A program made the position numbers and the translations under genes. Shown here piece by piece: positions 38,552-46,209 of a stretch of 64,000 nucleotides of DNA. The stretch's first letter is position 1; every line of letters begins with the position of its first letter. The stretch is from Lachnospiraceae bacterium (lineage in GTDB: Bacteria; Bacillota; Clostridia; Lachnospirales; Lachnospiraceae): positions 62,001 through 126,000 of the forward strand of contig JAIECJ010000094.1 in assembly GCA_029068555.1 (NCBI GenBank). Reading direction: 5' to 3'. The notes beneath the pieces were generated by a model. The model did not search any database and had not been told where the DNA came from. It saw only the letters and a list, made by a program, of their open reading frames with translations.

Positions 38552-40882
38552 ATGATGGAAGACTTTAAATTCGTCTGCCGCGACAATGAGCTTGCATGTG
38601 CAAAAAATGCATTGGCAAGCAACGATTTGGTTATATACTATTATTTTGATAATAGTGGAGTTTCTCATTATCTAAAAAAACTTGCAATGGACTTATGCGT
38701 AGATGAGCAACGATGTTTTTACATTGATTGTGCACGTCCTGAAAGTGTGGCAATACAGATTGCAGAACAAGTACTTTCTAATTGTGAAAAGAGTGAAATA
38801 GATAAATATACCAGAAGTGGGAATGAGGTTTTTCGTAGTGTAGTACTAACCCTGTTTTCAGCAGTTGATTTGGTTCCTGTTGTAAATATTGGAATGCTTG
38901 CCAAAGGCCTGATCGGGGCGATTAAGGATACTGTTGATGTAGACATTGATCATATCTCGGATTATAAGATTGAAAAAGCATTAATTAATATGTTCCAGAA
39001 AATCAATAACACAAAAAAAAGTGATATATATATATTACTGGATAATGCAGATATGCTTTCACCCACTTCATTAGATTTTCTTGCCAAGATGTTAACTTTA
39101 GATATATCGAAAATAATGTTTACAATACCCCAAAATGCTATGGATTCAGGAATTGAAATTATATCAAAACTGCTCATGGAAGGTCAAAATGTACATAAAA
39201 TTGATGATATTTTTCAACGCCCCGACAATCAGTTTATTTGTGGTTTGTTTGAGTGTTACAAACAAAAAATAAAGGATGAATATTTTAACATATTTGACCA
39301 GCATGAGCGCAATATTCATATTATTATGTCTTTTATCAGAGGCTTTAATATGGATTTTTTGCAATTGAATCCTGAACTTATCTGCATATTAAAAATATTA
39401 TTAATATTAAATACTAACTTAGCAATAAATATATTAAAGAATGTTTATGAAAAATCAGCATACCTATTAAAAGAAATTTCTGATGCTGAATTTATGCAAT
39501 ATATAGTTCAATTAAGAAATTTTGGTTTTTTAGATTATCCCTCGGATAATGTCATTCATTTGAATAAAAATATTGTGACAGAGAGAAATATCAAAATATC
39601 TCTGGTAGAGAAACTGACGATTTCCAGACATATAGTTGATGTATTTGAGCAGTATAGAGAAACATTGACTATACCGCAACTAAAATTTGCAATACATAAT
39701 TTAGATAAGGATTATAATCGGAGAAAAAGATATATACTTTTACTGTTACAAAAACAAAAAGGAAATGATGAAATAGATCAGCAATATTTAGATCAGCTTT
39801 TTTATTTGGAGAATAAGAATGAATTATTGCAGGTCTGCTCTATGTATTATAATTTGCAGGTATATGATGTCCCATATCTGCGAATGAAACAACACCCAGA
39901 TTTGTGCAATGAACATGAGTGTCAAATACTTTTGGCGTTATTACAGGAAAGAATGCATAAAGGCAATTATTGTGATAATTTATGGGATTTGATACGCTGC
40001 AATAATAATCGTGATGAATCCTGTTTAATTATTGCTATATTATTCACAGCATTATATAACAATGGCGAAAATGAACAATGTCACAAAATCTTAAATGAAG
40101 AAACTTATGAATATTATTATAAAAATTATGAACATTCTCGCTATTTTCCTTTTCTTTTGCGAAATATAAGTTACTATATAGAAGATGTAAATAACGGTAT
40201 TGAAAACTATAACTATTGTCTTGCAAAATTTAAAAACCATGATTGTGTTAATTATAATCGAACACTTTCTAATTTTATTGGGTATCTGATGAATCATGAT
40301 GATGATAAATATGCCCAAATTTTTCTAAAACAAAAGATCCAAGAAGCTTTTAAGATTTTAGAATTTAATGATTCTAAATATTTATATTTAAATATAAATT
40401 ATGGAATTTATTTAATGCGCGAATTAGATGAGGATCCTACTAAATATTTTGATGCCATATTGTATAATTCTGGAACAACAGAGACACCATATATCTATGC
40501 AAAAATAAATCAGGCGCTCTATGTATCAAAAAAAGATCCCGCCAAAGCGCTTGTTCTGCTTGACGAGATTTTTAATGAATCAATTAGGGAAACCTGTGTT
40601 GTACCCACAAAGATATTTTACAAAATTAACCGAATTCTTGTTGAGTATATGAATGGTATTAATGATGAAAATTTGCTTGAAGAAATAAGGCAAAATCCTT
40701 TGCGGGGAAATACCAAATATGCACAAAAATTGTATAGCATTTACAAATACAAATTTACAAATAAAATTAAATATAGTAAATTGGACTGGAAGAGGCTGTC
40801 TTTGCCCGGTTATATTTTTTATCACGGATTTGATGCACAGTTGCTATTATCAAGTTTTGACAATCCCAATTGTAATATATGA
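38552..40882 (+). CDS. STAND-like NTPase-fold protein with degenerate P-loop and helical-repeat C-terminus
   Basis: FVCRDNELACAKNAL STAND-style N-term; YYYFDNSGVSHYLKKLA in P-loop position lacks GK[ST]; DIYILLDNADML Walker B-like. Confidence 0.6.
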   Translation: MMEDFKFVCRDNELACAKNALASNDLVIYYYFDNSGVSHYLKKLAMDLCVDEQRCFYIDCARPESVAIQIAEQVLSNCEKSEIDKYTRSGNEVFRSVVLTLFSAVDLVPVVNIGMLAKGLIGAIKDTVDVDIDHISDYKIEKALINMFQKINNTKKSDIYILLDNADMLSPTSLDFLAKMLTLDISKIMFTIPQNAMDSGIEIISKLLMEGQNVHKIDDIFQRPDNQFICGLFECYKQKIKDEYFNIFDQHERNIHIIMSFIRGFNMDFLQLNPELICILKILLILNTNLAINILKNVYEKSAYLLKEISDAEFMQYIVQLRNFGFLDYPSDNVIHLNKNIVTERNIKISLVEKLTISRHIVDVFEQYRETLTIPQLKFAIHNLDKDYNRRKRYILLLLQKQKGNDEIDQQYLDQLFYLENKNELLQVCSMYYNLQVYDVPYLRMKQHPDLCNEHECQILLALLQERMHKGNYCDNLWDLIRCNNNRDESCLIIAILFTALYNNGENEQCHKILNEETYEYYYKNYEHSRYFPFLLRNISYYIEDVNNGIENYNYCLAKFKNHDCVNYNRTLSNFIGYLMNHDDDKYAQIFLKQKIQEAFKILEFNDSKYLYLNINYGIYLMRELDEDPTKYFDAILYNSGTTETPYIYAKINQALYVSKKDPAKALVLLDEIFNESIRETCVVPTKIFYKINRILVEYMNGINDENLLEEIRQNPLRGNTKYAQKLYSIYKYKFTNKIKYSKLDWKRLSLPGYIFYHGFDAQLLLSSFDNPNCNI

Positions 40883-41820
40883 TTTATAAGCTCATCATAT
40901 GTATTAAAATGTTTTTCTAAAAAACTATTTACAAAACCACCTTGAACGCCAAGGTTCATTAGAGTATTTACTTCTAAAAAGTATGGTATGGAACTGTTTT
41001 TTTCAACAATAAAATCAATACGTGCATAATCACATGGTTGCATTTCTTGGAAGTATAGTTTTGATAAATAATAAAGCTGATTGTTGAGCCCCTCATCTGT
41101 ACTTGTATTCCGTGACATTCCCCTTTCTGCAAAGCGTTTTTGTGAATGCGTCATGATATTTCCAATTTTGTCAGACCGGGTATAATGAGGAGGGGCAATT
41201 AATGGATCCCCCTTTGTTGTATTAAGTATCGAGACACCATAACATAATCCATCAATATACTTTTCTACAATGACGTCAATATCTTTATGGAAATAACCTT
41301 CTGATTTTTGTATTGCTTCTTCCCATGTCTGACAAAGTGAACTTTCATCAATATTGATTGAAGCGCTGCCAAACCGGGGTTTCACAAAATAAGGACCAGG
41401 AAAAGGTGCAATCTTTATCAATGGGTAATCCCTGGAGGCAGTCACCCATGGAGCAGTCCTGAGCTCAACATGTTCAGCGAGTTGTTTAGACATACTTTTA
41501 TCTTCAACAAGAGCACGTATATTTGGGGCAGCTCCAATGTATTTTATTTTATAAAATTCGCATAATGATTGAATAAATATTTCACTGTTCTTAAATCCCA
41601 GACGATTATAAACAGACCAGACTAATTGATATTTTTCATGGTTTTGTATAAAATAATTCACATCACTTGCTGTTTCATAGTCGTAATTTGATTTTTTTAG
41701 TACATCAACGATTTTCCAATGATAAGTTTCTGCATAGAATCTTTCTTCGGGTGTTTGAGGTGGAACCAAAACGGTTCCGTTTGTGGGCGCAAATTGCGCT
41801 AGAAATAATATTTTGGCCAT
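40822..41820 (-). CDS. ATP-grasp ligase, D-Ala-D-Ala-ligase-like
   Basis: GPYFVKPRFGSASINI, VIVEKYIDG, YARIDFIVE...PYFLEVNTLMNLG. Confidence 0.8.
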   Translation of the reverse strand: MAKILFLAQFAPTNGTVLVPPQTPEERFYAETYHWKIVDVLKKSNYDYETASDVNYFIQNHEKYQLVWSVYNRLGFKNSEIFIQSLCEFYKIKYIGAAPNIRALVEDKSMSKQLAEHVELRTAPWVTASRDYPLIKIAPFPGPYFVKPRFGSASINIDESSLCQTWEEAIQKSEGYFHKDIDVIVEKYIDGLCYGVSILNTTKGDPLIAPPHYTRSDKIGNIMTHSQKRFAERGMSRNTSTDEGLNNQLYYLSKLYFQEMQPCDYARIDFIVEKNSSIPYFLEVNTLMNLGVQGGFVNSFLEKHFNTYDELINHILQLGLSKLDNSNCASNP

Positions 41821-41848
41821 AGCAATTCCATTTATTTAATCAGTTATT

Positions 41849-42601
41849 TTATAGTGTTCCAACATAGCAACAGGTTTTGTTGGGTAAGATCAATTGCCCC
41901 GCTGTACTATGTAAATCAAAATAATGAGACAATTCTCCTATGTAATTGAAATAATCTGGATTGTCTTCACTGAGGCGGTAAGATGCTGATTGGTGCAATC
42001 CAACAAAACGCTCTTTATCAAAAATAATATCATTGGCAACTATTTTAGTTGTATATCCATTTACAAAAAAATCCTGATAAGCATTCTCACTATTTGCTCC
42101 TCTCATTCCATTTGTAGCTCCAGAAAACAAAGGACAATATTTATGACTGATAGCATCTATTTCTTGTACCATTGTGTTTGTCTCATCACGACGATTCCAA
42201 ATTAAAATAATCTTACCGCAAGGCTTTAAAATGCGTAAACACTCAGCCCTAAAAGCTTGCTTATCAAACCAATGAAACGATTGCGCTGCTGTAATAAAAT
42301 CCACACTATTATTTGAAAGTGTAGTATTTTCTGCTGTTGCATTTATGGCATGAAATTTTGGATTTCCATTATGAGTTTTTTCGGATATATTTCGCATATC
42401 ATCATTTGGCTCTATGGCATATACTTTTGCACAAAGATTTAATAGATGGTTTGTTAATATACCAGTACCTGCACCTATATCTGCTACAATGCTGTCTGAG
42501 TTTAAACCAATATATTTAAGATAGTTCATTAGGGAAGCAGGATAATCAGGGCGGTATTTGGCGTAAATCTCACTTACACCTACAAATATATTTTCATTCA
42601 T
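41849..42601 (-). CDS. Class I SAM-dependent methyltransferase
   Basis: YAKYRPDYP...VADIGAGTGILT; FHWFD. Confidence 0.9.
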   Translation of the reverse strand: MNENIFVGVSEIYAKYRPDYPASLMNYLKYIGLNSDSIVADIGAGTGILTNHLLNLCAKVYAIEPNDDMRNISEKTHNGNPKFHAINATAENTTLSNNSVDFITAAQSFHWFDKQAFRAECLRILKPCGKIILIWNRRDETNTMVQEIDAISHKYCPLFSGATNGMRGANSENAYQDFFVNGYTTKIVANDIIFDKERFVGLHQSASYRLSEDNPDYFNYIGELSHYFDLHSTAGQLILPNKTCCYVGTL

Positions 42602-42682
42602 ACGTTTGCATCCTTAATAAAAGAGAATAATTTTTTATTATTTTATTTCCGTACTTGGTTGATAACTTCTGATTATCAATCA

Positions 42683-42711
42683 GATTTTCAACAGATAATA
42701 CAGGATTATCA
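42683..42711 (-). promoter_or_regulatory. 29-bp shared upstream element, copy 2
   Basis: Reverse complement of 38443-38471, 29/29; ends ~81 bp before the methyltransferase start. Confidence 0.75.
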
Positions 42712-42869
42712 GTTATTTTAGCTTTGTAATTTACATTTTATGTAAGCTTATGAAAAGCAATTTATAGAAAAAGCAATTATTTAACAGTAAATGGAAGAAA
42801 TATGTAGAATTTTGTAGTAGAATGTATTGTATAATAACATTTTATTACAGAAGGAGTAAGACTGACCAG

Positions 42870-44729
42870 ATGCAGATGAACAAGGATTTCCAAAAGGCAC
42901 CGTTGGAATCCGATCAGGATTTCGCGAATTTTTTACAGAGGGTTCGGAAAGAACGGGATATACATTTCGAGCAGTTGGCTGAGGGATTGATGTCGATAAG
43001 TCAGCTTTCAAGAATAGAAAAAGGACAGCGTCCGGTTCATAAAAATATGAGGGATCGGTTGCTGGGGCGGCTGGGGATTGCAAGTGATTTGTATGAAAAT
43101 CTACTGGATATTGACGATTACAGGGCGTGGGAATGCCAGCGAAATATTTTGTTAGCGGTGGAGCAAAGGGAAACACAGAAGGCACAGCGGTTGATTGCGG
43201 AGTATGAGAGAAAAATGTCGTCAAATAGTAAATTGAAACAGCAGTTTTGTCTTGTGATGAAAGCGGAGGCTTTGAAACAACAAAATGCAGATTCGGTGGA
43301 AATTGGTGCTTGTTATGAAAAGGCAGTGAAAATGACCGTTCCCAAAATAGAGGATTTGTGTCTGGCAAAAAGTTTGCTATCCATACAGGAAATCAATATG
43401 GTTTTGGAATACGAGTTCTACACTAAGGATAAGGGAAGAAATTTTTTGGAAAAGAGCAGGGCGTTAATGGCGTTTGTGGAGAATACTGTTTATGACGAAC
43501 TGTCAAAGGTAAAAATTTATCCCAAGATTGCATATTATTATTTGCGGGAAGTATTTTCAGACCAGAGCAGGCAGACAGCGGGTGCACTAAACGAAAGTCT
43601 ACGAATCTGCAATCAGGCGATTGAGATGCTGCGGGACACTGGGAGGGCATTCTACTTGCTTGAATTGTTGGAAGTAAAGTGCAAAATACTGGAAATTATT
43701 GAGGAAGGCACGGATGAATACAGGGAGAGCAGGGAGTTGGAAAATTTGTTGAGAAAGCTCTATGAGGAATATGGGATTCCGGCATATATGCAGGATTGTG
43801 TTTATCTGTATCGGCAAAGATGGATATTTTACATTGGTGATGTTCTGCGTATTCGCAGGAAAATGTATGGTCTGACGCAGGAGGAGCTTTGCAAGGGAAT
43901 CTGTGCGACAAAGACGTTGCGCAGGACAGAGAAAATGGAAAGAAATATGCATCAGGATCTGCTGAAAACGCTGATGCGCAGGCTTGGGTTATCTAAAGAG
44001 TACCAGAGGGCGCGGCTTGTGACAAATGATAGGGAAGTGTTAAAGTTAAGGGATGAATTGCTGATTTGCCGCAATAATCATGATATTGCAAGATGTAGAG
44101 ATATATTGAACTTAATGAAAGAGAAGCTTTTACTTGAGATTCCGGAGAATCAGCAATATATTATAGAATTAGAAACATCTCTAGATTGGATGGAGAATAA
44201 AATAACCAAAGAAGAACTTGTTATAAGAGAAGAAAAGGCTCTTAAATGTACATTGGATATTGATAAATTATTTTTGGCAGATGAAATTTATCTGACGGAG
44301 ATGGAAATGTCATGTATCCGTAAAATGATACAAGGCATTGAGGGGGAAAAGAAACGAAGGTATATTAATTTATTGTGGCGATTTTTTGATTGTTATGAGA
44401 AAAAGTATGTTCTGTCAGACTATATTGCTATGTACGAGTTTGTCATGATTCGCATGGCAAGTGAATTGGCAAATATGGGAGAGTTTAATATAGCAACTGA
44501 TATAGACAATAAGATACTGAAAGAATCATTGAAGTGCAATAGGGTTTGGGCAGTCAGTAATATTTTGTATGACATATTATGGAATGATAAAGAACAGAAG
44601 GAGCAAAGTGGACAGGATTTAGAAAAAGAAAAAATGACTGAAAGATTAAAACAATGCATTTTACTCAGTCATTTTTGCAAACAAACATTTGAAGAAAAAT
44701 TTTATAATAATAAGTTATACCAAGAATAA
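42870..44729 (+). CDS. Dual-HTH regulator with TPR-like helical region (RRNPP/Rgg-like architecture)
   Basis: XRE-type HTH at N-term (FLQRVRKERDIHFEQLAEGLMSISQLSRIEKGQRP) and second HTH (RIRRKMYGLTQEELCKGICATKTLRRTEKMERN); helical remainder. Confidence 0.75.
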   Translation: MQMNKDFQKAPLESDQDFANFLQRVRKERDIHFEQLAEGLMSISQLSRIEKGQRPVHKNMRDRLLGRLGIASDLYENLLDIDDYRAWECQRNILLAVEQRETQKAQRLIAEYERKMSSNSKLKQQFCLVMKAEALKQQNADSVEIGACYEKAVKMTVPKIEDLCLAKSLLSIQEINMVLEYEFYTKDKGRNFLEKSRALMAFVENTVYDELSKVKIYPKIAYYYLREVFSDQSRQTAGALNESLRICNQAIEMLRDTGRAFYLLELLEVKCKILEIIEEGTDEYRESRELENLLRKLYEEYGIPAYMQDCVYLYRQRWIFYIGDVLRIRRKMYGLTQEELCKGICATKTLRRTEKMERNMHQDLLKTLMRRLGLSKEYQRARLVTNDREVLKLRDELLICRNNHDIARCRDILNLMKEKLLLEIPENQQYIIELETSLDWMENKITKEELVIREEKALKCTLDIDKLFLADEIYLTEMEMSCIRKMIQGIEGEKKRRYINLLWRFFDCYEKKYVLSDYIAMYEFVMIRMASELANMGEFNIATDIDNKILKESLKCNRVWAVSNILYDILWNDKEQKEQSGQDLEKEKMTERLKQCILLSHFCKQTFEEKFYNNKLYQE

Positions 44730-44773
44730 TTTATCTTGAATTATCAAAGGGTTTTGACGTACAAAAAATGAAA

Positions 44774-44941
44774 TTAGTTATAGCTTTCGTCATGCCCCGG
44801 AAAATCACTACAAGGAGCAACTCCGTTCTCTGAGCCGGTTTCTGTACCATTACCTGTGTTTTGCACAATGATGATCCCATTTTGGATAATAATAACAAGT
44901 GCAAAAAGTACCAATAGTTTTCTTAATTTAGAATTTTTCAT
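44774..44941 (-). CDS. 55-aa hydrophobic-leader peptide, candidate secreted signal
   Basis: MKNSKLRKLLVLFALVIIIQNGIIIVQNTGNGTETGSENGVAPCSDFPGHDESYN; GGAGG 11 nt upstream of ATG 44941. Confidence 0.65.
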   Translation of the reverse strand: MKNSKLRKLLVLFALVIIIQNGIIIVQNTGNGTETGSENGVAPCSDFPGHDESYN

Positions 44942-45002
44942 TTGCAATAAAACCTCCATTTCTTAAATCTATATTTAATGTTATCAGATATCCAACAAAT
45001 TA

Positions 45003-45050
45003 CAAGGGACAGAATTGGCCAACGGAGCAATTGGTCAATTCTGTCCCTTG
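45003..45050. repeat. Palindromic repeat-family element (both arms)
   Basis: CAAGGGACAGAATTGGCCAA (45003-45022)/TTGGTCAATTCTGTCCCTTG (45031-45050), 20-bp arms with one mismatch. Confidence 0.9.
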
Positions 45051-45225
45051 TTTGGTTTGGCAGAAAATAATAAAATTAGTCGTATCAAGCGAAGAAATAA
45101 ATTCAGAGTTTATATAGTCATAGCTCCTGCCATATTTTACTGCCTTGACACATCGCCCATTACGATATAGAATGAGTCATATCGACATAGTGAACGGACC
45201 ATAGATGTCGGAGGGCAGAAGAGAA

Positions 45226-46209
45226 ATGAAGTTAATCATACAAATCCCCTGTTACAATGAGGCGGAGACACTGGAAATTGCGTTAAATGACCTGCCGCGC
45301 CAGATAGACGGCATAGACGAGATCGAATATCTGATTATCAACGACGGAAGCGATGACGACACCGAGCGCATTGCCAGGGAGTGGGGTGTGCAGCACATAG
45401 TCCATTTCAAGAGAAACCTGGGACTGGCAAAAGGATTCCTCGCGGGAATCGACCTTGCCCTGCGAAACGGCGCGGACATTATTGTAAATACGGACGCGGA
45501 CAACCAGTACAGCGGCGCAGATATTGAAAAGCTTGTGCGGCCCATACTGGAAAAAAAGGCGGATATCGTAATCGGTGAACGCCCGATAGATGAGATCGAA
45601 GAATTTTCATGGATAAAAAAGAAATTACAGCGTTTTGGCAGCTGGGTCGTGCGCGCGGCGTCCAAGACAAATATACCTGACGCACCGAGCGGCTTCCGCG
45701 CATACAGCAGGAAAGCTGCGATGCGGGTAAACGTGCACAATGAATATACATACACGCTCGAGACAATCGTGCAGGCGGGCAGAAACAAGATGGCAATCAC
45801 ATCAGTGCCTGTCCACACCAATCCGGAACTGCGCAAATCAAGACTGATGAATTCCATGGGCGCCTATATCAAGAAGTCCATGCTCACCATACTCCGCGCA
45901 GTACTGATGTACAAACCTATGAAAATTTTTACATTGATAGGAAGTGTCTTTATTATAGGAGGAACTGCAATTGGCGTGCGTTTTTTGTGCTTTTTTTTCA
46001 GTGGAAACGGTTCAGGGCACACACAGTCCCTGATTCTTGCGGCGATGATGATTATTATAGGATTCCAGACGCTTGTGTCTGGTATGCAGGCGGACATCAT
46101 ATCTGCGAACCGCAAACTGCTTGAGGATATTCAGTTCCGGATGAAGAAGCTGGAATTTGGGCTGCTCGACCCCGAAGGGGAAAAAAGGAAAGATGACGAT
46201 GAAATATGA
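45226..46209 (+). CDS. GT2 glycosyltransferase, polyprenyl-phosphate type with C-terminal TM pair
   Basis: LIIQIPCYNEAETLEIAL, INDGSDDDTE, NTDADNQY. Confidence 0.9.
   Translation: MKLIIQIPCYNEAETLEIALNDLPRQIDGIDEIEYLIINDGSDDDTERIAREWGVQHIVHFKRNLGLAKGFLAGIDLALRNGADIIVNTDADNQYSGADIEKLVRPILEKKADIVIGERPIDEIEEFSWIKKKLQRFGSWVVRAASKTNIPDAPSGFRAYSRKAAMRVNVHNEYTYTLETIVQAGRNKMAITSVPVHTNPELRKSRLMNSMGAYIKKSMLTILRAVLMYKPMKIFTLIGSVFIIGGTAIGVRFLCFFFSGNGSGHTQSLILAAMMIIIGFQTLVSGMQADIISANRKLLEDIQFRMKKLEFGLLDPEGEKRKDDDEI

Noticed and set aside
20780-45050. CRISPR-like array from the repeated TTGGTCAATTCTGTCCCTTG sequence
   Set aside because: Copies are kilobases apart, palindromic, without regular spacers or cas genes
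45252-45857. 201-aa antisense ORF over the GT2 gene
   Set aside because: Opposite strand carries clear GT2 motifs; no independent coding evidence
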